Made by a program: the position numbers and the translations under genes. A model generated the notes under the pieces. The model was not told the origin of the DNA. It did no database searches and was given only the letters and a program-made list of their open reading frames with translations. A DNA stretch of 55,242 nucleotides from an uncultured Bacteroidales bacterium (GTDB taxonomy: Bacteria > Bacteroidota > Bacteroidia > Bacteroidales > UBA932): positions 1 through 55,242 of the forward strand of contig CALVDP010000009.1 of assembly GCA_944326315.1 (NCBI GenBank). The letters are read 5' to 3'. Below are positions 1 through 8,880 of the stretch, one piece after another (position 1 is the first letter of the stretch; each line of letters begins with the position of its first letter).

Positions 1-77
1 CTCCTTACGCCGGACTTCGTCCTCCATAGAGGTAATTCTATGAAATTCATTCCATTCATTTCATCGAATTCACGTTA
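1..77. repeat. Terminus of a second copy of the 44.1-kb inverted-repeat element
   Basis: Positions 60-77 match the terminal sequence of the element at 44140-44374 in 17 of 18 bases and end in the same ACGTTA. Just inside is a 13-bp inverted repeat (about 37-49 and 61-73, one mismatch, 11-nt loop), mirroring the hairpin at each end of the intact copy. Further in are short GC-richer hairpins (GGAC-TTC-GTCC, CCTC-CATA-GAGG). The other end lies outside the window, so length and target duplication cannot be checked. Confidence 0.55.
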
Positions 78-180
78 ATTATCATAAAGGTTTGATTCTT
101 CCACGAAAACGATAGGACACCGCACCTTCAACAAGCCCTACAGACACTATACAATTTTATAGAAAAGTTTCCGTAACGGA

Positions 181-212
181 TTTGGATATTCAGGATATTT
201 GTCCCACCTTTG
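181..212 (+). promoter_or_regulatory. Bacteroidota-type promoter for the MATE gene
   Basis: TTTG at 181-184, a 20-nt spacer, then CACCTTTG at 205-212, one base off the TAnnTTTG -7 consensus. The predicted start, near 219, falls exactly at the beginning of the hairpin-rich leader, which supports the call. Confidence 0.5.
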
Positions 213-218
213 CCGCAG

Positions 219-394
219 TTTTACAAAAGAGAGTTTTGTAATCCTCATCGGAGGGCTGCTTAAGCCGGATAAGATGACTGGGTAAAACCTTTCACCATGT
301 CCGGCCTTTTTTGTGCAGACACAATGACAGACGAAGAGGATATTTCCCGGGGGTTTCCGGACAATAACAGGAAATATTTGATTTGGAGGTTTTT
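219..394 (+). promoter_or_regulatory. Structured 5' leader with attenuator-like hairpin
   Basis: This is about 175 nt of untranslated leader before the MATE start. It has a perfect 8-bp inverted repeat (221-228/234-241, GAGAG loop), a small CCTC/GAGG hairpin (243-254), and GCAG/CTGC segments that could close the two into a three-way junction. A stem GCCGGA/TCCGGC (264-269/300-305) is followed by six T (307-312) and resembles an intrinsic terminator. Nearer the gene, ATATTTCC (340-347) pairs with GGAAATAT (370-377) just before the ribosome site. The layout fits attenuation or a riboswitch, but it matches no class I recognise. Confidence 0.4.
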
Positions 395-1756
395 ATGAAA
401 AGAGATGCTATTGATTTTGGTACTGTGAATGTCGCACGGCTATTCAGAAAAATTTTCATTCCGACTCTTCTGGGAATGCTCAGCATGTCAGCCGTGACTG
501 CCATTGACGGGGCCTATGTCGGACACGGAATAGGCAGTGACGGTATCGCCGCAATCAATATCTGCATACCGCTTCTCATGTTCTTCACGGGCGTCGGGCT
601 CATGATAGGCGCCGGTGTATCCGTAGTAGCCTCCATCCAACTGTCGAAGGGGAAGGAAAAGGCCGCGCAGATTAACGTCTCCCAGGCCATTCTCGCTGTC
701 ACCGTCATCGGCCTTCTGGTGTCTGTCCCTGTCATGCTCTGGCCTTCGCAGACCGGACGTTTCCTCGGGGCATCGGAATCACTCCTGCCTCTGGTCAGGG
801 AATATATAGTCTGGTTCGCACCTTCCCTGCTCTTCCAGATGTGGTGCTCGGTATGCATGTTCATTATCAGGCTTGACGGCTCACCGAAACTATCAATGAT
901 GTGCAATGTGATAGCGGCCCTGGTCACGGTGATACTCGGCTTCATCCTCATATTTCCATTGAATATGGGTATCAAGGCTGCAGGCATCGCATGTTCTGCA
1001 GGACTTCTGGCCGGATCTGCCGTCGGATTCGTCCGTATCTTCTGTTTCCCGAAAATATTGAAGCCGTACAGGCTTAAATGGAGCGTAAAGAGCATGAGGC
1101 TGACATTCAGGAATCTCGGTTACCAGTGCAGAATAGGCTCATCGGCATTGCTGACAGAGGCTACAATGGCCATGCTCATGCTTGTCGGCAACCATGTGTT
1201 CATGAAATATCTCGGAGACAACGGAGTAGGCGCATTCGGCATCGTATGTTACTATATGCCGTTCGTGTTCATGGTAGGAAATGCCATAGGACAGTCCGCA
1301 CAGCCTATCATAAGCTACAATTTCGGACTCGGATACAGACACCGTGTCACAGCGGCCGAAAGAGTGGCCCTCATCACGGCGGTAGCCTGCGGGGCCATCG
1401 TGACTGCCATATTCGCATTCTTCCCTGAAATGCTTGTCGGGCTGTTCATCGCTACAGACAATCCTGCGGCACGGATAGCCATAGACGGATTCCCGTATTT
1501 CTCGACAGCTTTCATATTCTTCATCCTGAACCTCACCATCGTAGGATATTATCAGAGCATTGAGAAAGTCTGGCCTGCCACATTACTTGCCCTGATGCGC
1601 GGTTTCATTTTCCTGGTCCCTTCCTTCATGTTCCTGCCGGAGGCCTTGGGGACCAAGGGAATCTGGCTTGCACTGTGTCTGTCGGAACTGCTCACCACAC
1701 TGGCTGCTGTCGTCATGTATCTGTTCAGACACAGCGGGAAGGTATTCCGGGCATGA
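395..1756 (+). CDS. MATE family multidrug/cation efflux transporter
   Basis: A 453-residue integral membrane protein with about 12 hydrophobic segments and no signal peptide. The N-terminal region has the MATE pattern: a first helix with SAVTAIDGAYVGHGIGSDG, then a glycine-rich stretch (GVGLMIGAGVSVVASIQLSKGK). The second half repeats the fold (AFGIVCYYMPFVFMVGNAIGQ). MATE proteins export drugs or metabolites across the inner membrane by cation antiport; the substrate here is unknown. I chose the ATG at 395 over the upstream in-frame TTG at 383 because GGAGG lies six bases before it, an unusually clear Shine-Dalgarno site for this phylum. The structured leader suggests regulation at RNA level. 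It stands alone, with no regulator gene beside it. Confidence 0.9.
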   Translation: MKRDAIDFGTVNVARLFRKIFIPTLLGMLSMSAVTAIDGAYVGHGIGSDGIAAINICIPLLMFFTGVGLMIGAGVSVVASIQLSKGKEKAAQINVSQAILAVTVIGLLVSVPVMLWPSQTGRFLGASESLLPLVREYIVWFAPSLLFQMWCSVCMFIIRLDGSPKLSMMCNVIAALVTVILGFILIFPLNMGIKAAGIACSAGLLAGSAVGFVRIFCFPKILKPYRLKWSVKSMRLTFRNLGYQCRIGSSALLTEATMAMLMLVGNHVFMKYLGDNGVGAFGIVCYYMPFVFMVGNAIGQSAQPIISYNFGLGYRHRVTAAERVALITAVACGAIVTAIFAFFPEMLVGLFIATDNPAARIAIDGFPYFSTAFIFFILNLTIVGYYQSIEKVWPATLLALMRGFIFLVPSFMFLPEALGTKGIWLALCLSELLTTLAAVVMYLFRHSGKVFRA

Positions 1757-1815
1757 TTGCGACATTTCCTCTGGAAATGGATGGCGTGAAACCTCGTGTT
1801 ATCTGAAAACTTTTA

Positions 1816-1823
1816 TATTTTTG
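1816..1823 (+). promoter_or_regulatory. -7 promoter element TATTTTTG
   Basis: An exact TAnnTTTG match with no recognisable -33 TTTG at the right spacing. The predicted start, near 1830, sits immediately before the tandem 29-bp repeat, making the repeat the whole 5' untranslated region of the next gene. Confidence 0.4.
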
Positions 1824-1831
1824 CAATTACA

Positions 1832-1889
1832 TGCCACGGTCTTGCCGTCAAAAAAAACTGTGCCACGGCCTTGCCGTCAAAACAAACTG
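1832..1889 (+). repeat. Tandem 29-bp duplication in a 5' untranslated region
   Basis: Two adjacent 29-bp units (1832-1860, 1861-1889) differ at two positions. Each contains a small hairpin, ACGG(T/C)-CTT-GCCGT. The second unit ends four bases before the start codon at 1894. An in-frame ATG at 1831 would translate the repeat, but the resulting peptide precedes an obvious signal sequence, so I treat the repeat as untranslated. Confidence 0.8.
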
Positions 1890-1893
1890 TCAG

Positions 1894-4800
1894 ATGAAAT
1901 TCACGAGGTATCTCATTCCCGCCTTGCTGCTACTGCTGCCTTACATGGCTTCGGCGCAGTTCTTTCTGGGCGGAGATGACCCGGCATCCGCCAGATGGTC
2001 ATTCATCGAAAGCCGCAACTACAAGGTAATCTATCCTGAAGGGCTTGATTCCACAGCCAGAAGCTATATCCTGGCACTTGAAAGATACAGGTACCCGGTG
2101 TCCGGTACGGCCGGATATGTACCCGGAGCAAAGACATGGTCGAAGATGCCGGTGATACTTCATCCGTACCATGCCGTAGCCAACGGTTCTGTAGCATGGG
2201 CTCCCAAAAGGATGGATTTCTATTCTACCCCGACAGGCTATACCCCGGAGCCCATGCCGTGGACAGACATGCTCGCGATACACGAATCCAGGCATGTCGC
2301 CCAGATGCAGTTCGGGCTGAGCCATTGCTTCCGGCCGTTCAGATATGTCTTCGGGGAGATGTTCAACGGAGCCCTGGCAGGCATATATCCCGACAAATGG
2401 CTCCTTGAAGGGGATGCGGTCGTGGCTGAGACCGCGCTGTCGCTGTCAGGAAGAGGACGGGTAGCAGATTTCATGAATTACTACAGGATAGCCTTCGATG
2501 ACGGGGATTTCAGGAATGCCGACAGATGGGCATACGGCTCCTACTGGCATTACACACCGGATCACTATGCCTTCGGGTACATGGTGCTGAGCGGCATCAG
2601 GTACATGTACGACATACCTGATTTTTCCGGACAGCTCCTCTCCCATTATGCAAGACGCCCATACGACATCGTGGCAAGGAATACCGTAAGCAAGAGTTTG
2701 ACCGGCAAGAAATTCAGGGACCTTGTGAAGGAATCCATGACGCTTTACCACGACATCTGGACAGAAGACGCTGAAAGCCGCGCACCATACCTTCCATACG
2801 AAAAACTGTCAGCGGCACCTGGGGTATTCACTGAATACGGCGAGAACCTCATCATCGATGACGAGCTCTATTCCCTGAAGGAAAGCTTCAACAGAAGCAG
2901 GAAACTTGTGAGGATAGATGAAGACGGTGAAGAAGAAACGATATCCGCGTTCGGAAGCGATGTGGGAATGCTGTACTGGTCCCCTACGCTCAGGAAGATA
3001 TTCTGGAGCGAGACATTGCCAGACGTCCGGTGGTCACTGAAGAGCAGGTCGGCTGTCAGATACCTTGAGATAGACACAGGCAGGAAGGGCACACTGACCA
3101 GGGACGGACGGCTGTTCAACCCGAATCCGTCTCCTTCGGACGGGCACATAGCTGTCACGGAATATACCGACGACGGACGCTCGCACCTGACCATCCTCAA
3201 CGGACAGACGGGGACAAGGGAAATATCGTTCTCCGTACCGGATTCCCTGCAGCTTGTCGAGACGGCATGGCACAACGACACCATCTACGGGACAGCGGTA
3301 TCCCGGCATGGCTTCGGCATCTACTGCCTGGATATCACCAATATGAACATCCATGATGCTTCTTCAGAAATACATCACGAGGAAAGCTGCCCGTACATGC
3401 ATGATGACGTGGAATACCATTGGGAAGAAGTGCTCGCACCTTCTCCGGTAATGTTCTTCAACTTCGGTACGGACGGTCCGCTGCTGGCTTTCACATCGGA
3501 CAGGACAGGCGTCAACGAGATGTACACCCTTGACACACGCGACGGCAGGATATATCAGGAGACATCCACAAGATACGGATGTGAAGACTTCACTTTCAGC
3601 GCAGACGGGAAATATCTTATTTGTTCCGCTGCCGACAGGACAGGTTCGCCACTGATAATGATACCGGCGGATTCACTGCTGCACAAGGAAGTGGATTTCA
3701 GCGAACGGCACAAATATGAAGTCGCGGATTTCCTGGGGGCACAGGAAAGAAGGATAGCCGGGGAAAAAGGCATACGGCCGGCTGACAGTTCGTCAATAAG
3801 GATTTCCGCCCCCGAGAGATACAGGAAATTCCCGCATCTGTTCAATCTCCATTCCTGGGCTCCGGTATATTTCGACTATGACAATATAAGCAGCGGCAGC
3901 TACGAGGCCTATTACAGCTATGTGTCCCTCGGGGCTTCCGCCTTCTTCCAGAACCAGCTTGGCACATTCACGGGGTTTATCGGCTATTCCGCACATGAAG
4001 ATCCCGTGGCATCCGGCCCGTGGAGACATTCCGGACATGTCAAGCTGACCTATTCCGGACTTTATCCTGTCATCGAAGCCCGGTTTGACATCAATGACAG
4101 GGCATCAAGGACACTTGTCGGATCCGATGTGACAGACATAATAGCCGGCCCCGTCTCAAGGGAATACAAATATTTCTACGACAGCACTCCCCTTGTATCC
4201 GGAAGCCTGTCAGTGTACATACCGTTCAATTTCTCGTCAGGAGGCTGGTCCCGCGGGCTCATACCTCAGGTTTCCTACAGCATCAGCAACGACGGTTACG
4301 ATACCGGAAGCAGCGAGATATTCGTCTCAAGGAATCCGTTTACAGGAGAAACGGTCCAGGAGGGCATAAGGATATATTCCAGAAACATAGCCATATACCA
4401 GGCTATTTCCGCCTCGCTGCGTTTCTACACGATGATTCCTGCGGCACATGCCGACGTGTATCCTGAATGGGGCTTCGGAATCGAGGCCGGGACTTCCATT
4501 CATCCGGGACTTGGAAAGATGGTGGCGCCGTCGGCCTATCTGCATGCATACGGCTATTTGCCTGGCATATACGGCAACCAGGGACTGATGCTTTCAGGCA
4601 CTGTGAACAAGAGGATAGGAAGCTCCACTCCGTTGTCTTCCGGCGTGAACGTCCTTCCTCGCGGATTTTCAGGAAACGAACTGATGACATCATGGTCTGC
4701 CGCACAGAGCTGGGGAGCCAGGCTCACTGCAAGCTACGCGATGCCGTTCCCTATGGGAGACTTCCATATAGGCAACCTTTTCTATGTGACCAGGGGTATC

Positions 4801-5022
4801 ATTACGCCACACTTCGACTATTCTTTCTTGGGCAGGGAACAGCTCTTTTCGGCCGGAGCCACGCTTGAAATAGAATTCGGCAACTTCTTCGGTCTGCAGT
4901 TCCCCGCTTCAGCCGGCGTGACTTATTCATACAACGGCGGACCGTCTTTCAAGGCTTTCAGGAATGCCGGATTCTCGCCGGGAAGGCATTATGTAGGACC
5001 TGTATTCAGCATTGATTTCTGA
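1894..5022 (+). CDS. Secreted peptidase-MA-like metalloprotease with propeller-like and barrel-like regions
   Basis: 1042 residues. A signal peptide (to about residue 21, ending ASA-Q) is followed by a gluzincin-like domain with HESRH at residues 130-134 and WLLEGDA with the glutamate at residue 172, the arrangement of zinc ligands in peptidase MA-type proteins. Residues about 300-640 carry WD40/TolB-like repeats (for example FTFSADGKYL). From about 650 the sequence alternates aromatic strands and ends in FSIDF, typical of an outer-membrane barrel. It probably sits at the cell surface; the substrate is unknown. The ATG at 1894 begins a normal signal peptide. The next gene is a full-length paralogue 16 bases downstream, presumably co-transcribed. 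The domain reading is mine from motifs; I know no characterised member. Confidence 0.7.
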   Translation: MKFTRYLIPALLLLLPYMASAQFFLGGDDPASARWSFIESRNYKVIYPEGLDSTARSYILALERYRYPVSGTAGYVPGAKTWSKMPVILHPYHAVANGSVAWAPKRMDFYSTPTGYTPEPMPWTDMLAIHESRHVAQMQFGLSHCFRPFRYVFGEMFNGALAGIYPDKWLLEGDAVVAETALSLSGRGRVADFMNYYRIAFDDGDFRNADRWAYGSYWHYTPDHYAFGYMVLSGIRYMYDIPDFSGQLLSHYARRPYDIVARNTVSKSLTGKKFRDLVKESMTLYHDIWTEDAESRAPYLPYEKLSAAPGVFTEYGENLIIDDELYSLKESFNRSRKLVRIDEDGEEETISAFGSDVGMLYWSPTLRKIFWSETLPDVRWSLKSRSAVRYLEIDTGRKGTLTRDGRLFNPNPSPSDGHIAVTEYTDDGRSHLTILNGQTGTREISFSVPDSLQLVETAWHNDTIYGTAVSRHGFGIYCLDITNMNIHDASSEIHHEESCPYMHDDVEYHWEEVLAPSPVMFFNFGTDGPLLAFTSDRTGVNEMYTLDTRDGRIYQETSTRYGCEDFTFSADGKYLICSAADRTGSPLIMIPADSLLHKEVDFSERHKYEVADFLGAQERRIAGEKGIRPADSSSIRISAPERYRKFPHLFNLHSWAPVYFDYDNISSGSYEAYYSYVSLGASAFFQNQLGTFTGFIGYSAHEDPVASGPWRHSGHVKLTYSGLYPVIEARFDINDRASRTLVGSDVTDIIAGPVSREYKYFYDSTPLVSGSLSVYIPFNFSSGGWSRGLIPQVSYSISNDGYDTGSSEIFVSRNPFTGETVQEGIRIYSRNIAIYQAISASLRFYTMIPAAHADVYPEWGFGIEAGTSIHPGLGKMVAPSAYLHAYGYLPGIYGNQGLMLSGTVNKRIGSSTPLSSGVNVLPRGFSGNELMTSWSAAQSWGARLTASYAMPFPMGDFHIGNLFYVTRGIITPHFDYSFLGREQLFSAGATLEIEFGNFFGLQFPASAGVTYSYNGGPSFKAFRNAGFSPGRHYVGPVFSIDF

Positions 5023-5038
5023 GGAAGTGAGGTACGCC

Positions 5039-7993
5039 TTGAAATATCTCGTCTCAGTCATTCTGCTGCTGGCCTTCCTGCTGACAGGTAACGCCCAGAT
5101 CTCCCAGCCGGACCAGGATCCTGCGGGAATCAAATGGTATCAGATCCGCGCCGGAGGCTACCGGTTCATTTATCCGGAAGGCTATGACAGTCTTGCCGTC
5201 AGCTATGCCCGGCTATACATGAAATACAGGATACCGGTATCCGGAACTTCCGGTTTCCTCCCGGCTTCCGTACCTGTGGTCCTTCATCCGGAGAATGCGT
5301 CAGCCTCATACACATTGGCACGGTTTCCCGCAAGGATAGACATGCCCGTTCTGCCTCAGGGACACTACAAGCTGTCCTATCCGATATCCGAAATGGCCGC
5401 AATAAGCCTGTCAAGACAGGCTGCCCACATGGAATTCGGGTCATCAGGTACATTCCGGCCTTTCACTTGGTTTTTCGGAGAACTGTTCCCGTTCGCCGTC
5501 GAGACACTGTATCCTGACAGATGGCTGCTTGCGGGTGATGCCACCGTAGCCGCCTCAGCCCTTGTACCGGGAGGATACGGGCGATACGGGGAATTCCTGA
5601 ATTATTACATGGCGGCATTTGACGCAGGCGATGTCAGGGGATACAAGTGGGACAGATGGGCCATAGGGTCTTACAACAAATATGCTCCTGACGAGGATGC
5701 CTTCGGTTATATGATCCTGAGCGGACTGAGGACTCTCTACGACAAGCCTGACTACACCGCAGACTACCTGACACATATCAGCAAACGGCCGTACGACATA
5801 TTCTACGGCATGAAGCTCAGCAGGAAAACGACAGGTGAAGACCTTCATACACGGGCATTCAGGAAGATATTCGACTATCACAAGGAAAACTTTGCCAGGG
5901 AGCAGGCAAGACGCGCCCCCTTCACTGCATCCGGGACTGTCCTCTCTGAAGACAACAGGACCTATACGGACTGGTCCTCTACTGTTGCCCTGGCAGACGG
6001 TACGGTTTTCGCCGTCCGCAAGTCCCTGGGACAGAGCCCCTGCCTTGTACGGATATCCCCGGACGGGAAGGCCGGCAGAGTATCATCGTTCTCCTCGTCG
6101 AGCAGCCGCCTCGCATGGTCGGAATCCCTCGGACGCCTCTTCTGGAGCGAGATCGGCAGCAACTGGAGATGGAAACAGAAGCAGATGAACATCATACGTT
6201 ACTATGATGCCGGGACGGGAAGGATCAGGACATTTTCAGCGAAGATGAATATCTTCAACCCGAGCCTTTCGTCTGACGGCACCAGGATGGCGGCAGTCTA
6301 CGGACCCGAACCGGACAGGACCTCCGTCATCATACTGGATGCCCGTTCCGGAGAAGTATTGTACATGCTCCCCTTCTCTCCTGACGGAACACTGTTCACA
6401 GAATGCACGTGGTGCGGAGATGCGATATTCGCATGCGGCGTCTCCAAGGACGGGTCATCGCTGTTCAAGGCTGTCCCTGACGGAAGTACAGGAATGCACA
6501 AATGGGAGACTGTCACAGGTCCGTTACGTGCATCCATCAAGAATCTCGGACAGTGGAAAGGGTATCCCGTGTTCGCCTGTGATGCATCAGGCGTATTCGA
6601 CCTGTACACGGTACATACCGGAAGCAGCGGAAGCCGGGTCTTCAGGCTGACATCAGAGAAATACGGAGCCAAGGACTTCACTTTCAGCCCGTCGGGAGAT
6701 ACGCTTTATTTCTCAAGGCTTGACCATCTCGGATACAAGCTCCGCAAGGCAGATACTTCCGCGCTTTTCCATATCAAGACACGGCCGGACACGGTGAAGC
6801 CCGACATTGCCGTAGAACTTGCCACCCAGGAACAGGAGGCTTCGGCATATACCGGGAAAACGACGCTGGAAACGATATCCGCACCTGAACGCTACAGAAA
6901 GGGGCTTCACCTGTTCAGACTGCACTCCTGGGCGCCAGTATATTGCAATCCTGACAAGCTGTCGGACCTTTCCGGAGAAAAGCTGTATGACTATGCATCC
7001 CTTGGGGCCACGGTACTGTCACAGAACACACTGGGCACGGCATACGGAAGTGCAGGCTATTGCTGGAGACCGGATCCGGACGGCTCTGGATGGGTGCATG
7101 GAGGTCACGTCAGTTTCACATACGCCGGATGGTATCCCGTGATAGAAGGCAAGCTGCTCATCAATGACAGGATGACATGGAAATACCTGCTGTCAGAAGA
7201 TGGCGGGGTCAGAAGATTCCGGAACGAAGGAGCTTCCCTGGCAGGAGAAATCAGCATTTACATCCCCCTGTCCCGTGAAATCGGAGGGAAAACCATGAGT
7301 TTCATACCTGAAATATCATGGGAAATAGACAACAACAGATACAACGGACTCCTCAACCACAGTACGACAATATCCTGGAAATTCTGGATGCTGCGTGATA
7401 TGGCGAAGTCCGAAATCTTCCCGAGATACGGCTTCGGTGTCGAGAACGGCATCAGGATGGCCTTTGCCGCAGGAAGCACAAGCCGTTCCATCATCAAACT
7501 GGGGGATTCCTGGTATTTCCATGCCTACGGCTATTTCCCGGGCTTCACACACGGACAGGGAGGCAAGCTGTCCGTCACGTCACAGATACTTCTGAACAAG
7601 GGAATCTACAACCCTGCATCCGAAATACTTCCGAGAGGGCTCGAAGGCAGTATAGTACGCGGCTTCTACAATCCGACCATGGCCACGCTCCTGGCATTCG
7701 ACTATGTTATTCCGGTGTTTCTCGGTGATGTCAACATCACACCTCTCATCTACCTGAACAGGATGATAATCACCCCTCATTTCGACTACGGATTCTCCGC
7801 ATATCCGGAAATGCATCTCTGCTCCGCAGGGTCTTCCCTGACCTTCCAGCTCGGACGACTGCTGTGGTCTTTTCCGCTGGAGCTGGGCGTAGACTATTCC
7901 TACAACTTCGGCACCCTCTTCTCAATAATGGATGAAAACGGATCGCGGGTCGCCAGGCATTCCGTCAAGCCTGTAATCAAGATCAGTTTCTGA
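5039..7993 (+). CDS. Paralogue of the preceding protein with degenerate metalloprotease site
   Basis: 984 residues, colinear with the upstream protein: signal peptide, peptidase-MA-like domain, propeller-like repeats (FTFSPSGDTLYF) and a C-terminal barrel-like region ending in KISF. The zinc site is gone: the position of HESRH reads SLSRQ (residues 123-127) and the third ligand in WLLEGDA is alanine (WLLAGDA, residue 165). Surrounding residues such as FRPF, YPD-WLL and RPYDI are kept, so the fold is probably retained without catalysis. No ATG precedes the signal peptide. I favour the TTG at 5039 (Met-Lys-Tyr start, upstream AGTGAGG); a GTG at 5027 is possible. It may be a partner or binding variant of the active copy. 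Confidence 0.65.
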   Translation: MKYLVSVILLLAFLLTGNAQISQPDQDPAGIKWYQIRAGGYRFIYPEGYDSLAVSYARLYMKYRIPVSGTSGFLPASVPVVLHPENASASYTLARFPARIDMPVLPQGHYKLSYPISEMAAISLSRQAAHMEFGSSGTFRPFTWFFGELFPFAVETLYPDRWLLAGDATVAASALVPGGYGRYGEFLNYYMAAFDAGDVRGYKWDRWAIGSYNKYAPDEDAFGYMILSGLRTLYDKPDYTADYLTHISKRPYDIFYGMKLSRKTTGEDLHTRAFRKIFDYHKENFAREQARRAPFTASGTVLSEDNRTYTDWSSTVALADGTVFAVRKSLGQSPCLVRISPDGKAGRVSSFSSSSSRLAWSESLGRLFWSEIGSNWRWKQKQMNIIRYYDAGTGRIRTFSAKMNIFNPSLSSDGTRMAAVYGPEPDRTSVIILDARSGEVLYMLPFSPDGTLFTECTWCGDAIFACGVSKDGSSLFKAVPDGSTGMHKWETVTGPLRASIKNLGQWKGYPVFACDASGVFDLYTVHTGSSGSRVFRLTSEKYGAKDFTFSPSGDTLYFSRLDHLGYKLRKADTSALFHIKTRPDTVKPDIAVELATQEQEASAYTGKTTLETISAPERYRKGLHLFRLHSWAPVYCNPDKLSDLSGEKLYDYASLGATVLSQNTLGTAYGSAGYCWRPDPDGSGWVHGGHVSFTYAGWYPVIEGKLLINDRMTWKYLLSEDGGVRRFRNEGASLAGEISIYIPLSREIGGKTMSFIPEISWEIDNNRYNGLLNHSTTISWKFWMLRDMAKSEIFPRYGFGVENGIRMAFAAGSTSRSIIKLGDSWYFHAYGYFPGFTHGQGGKLSVTSQILLNKGIYNPASEILPRGLEGSIVRGFYNPTMATLLAFDYVIPVFLGDVNITPLIYLNRMIITPHFDYGFSAYPEMHLCSAGSSLTFQLGRLLWSFPLELGVDYSYNFGTLFSIMDENGSRVARHSVKPVIKISF

Positions 7994-8056
7994 CATTCTC
8001 AGGCTTCCTGGACCAGAGGAAACAGATCGGTCGAAAGCAGGTCTGCAAGAAAAATT

Positions 8057-8087
8057 TTTGAAAAAACTGCATCTGTTCTTAGATTTG
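8057..8087 (+). promoter_or_regulatory. Promoter of the CpXC gene
   Basis: TTTG at 8057-8060 and TAGATTTG at 8080-8087 are exact matches to both Bacteroidota promoter elements with a 19-nt spacer. The start codon follows at 8111. Confidence 0.65.
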
Positions 8088-8110
8088 CATCCGATTAATA
8101 CGATAAAGAC

Positions 8111-8770
8111 ATGTCCATAATAGCCAAGGCACTGGCCCCATGCAGCAAGTGTGGGGAAAAATCAGAAATCACAATATACAAGAGTATCAACATATCCGGG
8201 AATCCGGAGCTTAAGGAAAAGCTCAGGGACGGCTCGCTTTTCATCTGGGAGTGCCCTCACTGCCATCAGGCCAACCTCGCCAGATACGAGACCCTGTACC
8301 ACGACCCTGAAAAGAAGATAATGATATGGCTGATGCCTTCGGGAGATCTGTCCGAGACGCAGATGCAGGCAATCGCCAACCACACCAGAGCGATGGGCGG
8401 GTACAGGCTGCGGCTTGTCAAGGACGTAGGTGCGCTCATGGAGAAGCTTCTGATTTTCGATGCAGGTCTTGACGATATGGCAGTGGAGATGTGCAAATAT
8501 GTCACGAAAATGGAGATGATGTCAGGAAACCGTAGCATGCAGGAACAACTGGCTTCGGCTCCCATACATTTCCACAGGACAGAAGATAACGACGGAATGA
8601 AGTCTCTGGTGTTCATCTACCCGGCAGCAGGCCAGATGATGAGCTTCAGGATAGGCTTCAATGTATATGAGGATTCGCTCGGCATCATAGCCAGAAACCC
8701 TGATATAGTGCCTACTCAGGACACATTCACACGAATAGACCAGGACTGGATACTTTCTTTCATGAAGTGA
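8111..8770 (+). CDS. CpXC domain zinc-ribbon protein
   Basis: 219 residues with no signal peptide or membrane segment, so cytoplasmic. Cys11-x-x-Cys14 and Cys48-Pro-His-Cys51 form the paired CxxC ribbon of the CpXC family, presumably binding zinc. The rest is a mixed alpha/beta region (LVKDVGALMEKLLIFDAGLDDMAVEMCK). The family has no assigned biochemical role. It has its own good promoter and is convergent with galK, so it is a single-gene unit. Confidence 0.75.
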   Translation: MSIIAKALAPCSKCGEKSEITIYKSINISGNPELKEKLRDGSLFIWECPHCHQANLARYETLYHDPEKKIMIWLMPSGDLSETQMQAIANHTRAMGGYRLRLVKDVGALMEKLLIFDAGLDDMAVEMCKYVTKMEMMSGNRSMQEQLASAPIHFHRTEDNDGMKSLVFIYPAAGQMMSFRIGFNVYEDSLGIIARNPDIVPTQDTFTRIDQDWILSFMK

Positions 8771-8795
8771 GGCGGAAGTCCGGATATATAATGAA

Positions 8796-8828
8796 GGTCG
8801 CAACCGACCACAGAAATCAGTTGCGACC
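8796..8828. terminator. Hairpin between convergent genes
   Basis: A perfect 9-bp stem (GGTCGCAAC at 8796-8804, GTTGCGACC at 8820-8828) with a 15-nt loop lies in the 110-bp gap between two convergent genes. There is no T tract on either side, so termination activity is uncertain; it may protect transcript ends. Confidence 0.4.
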
Positions 8829-8880
8829 GAGTGTGTGAAAATGTGTGTTATAAATGGTGCATCACTGCACTAAGGGAAAC

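Noticed and set aside
1831..1893. Upstream ATG giving a 21-residue extension of the surface protease
   Set aside because: The extension is the translated 29-bp repeat and would bury the signal peptide; the ATG at 1894 starts a normal signal sequence.
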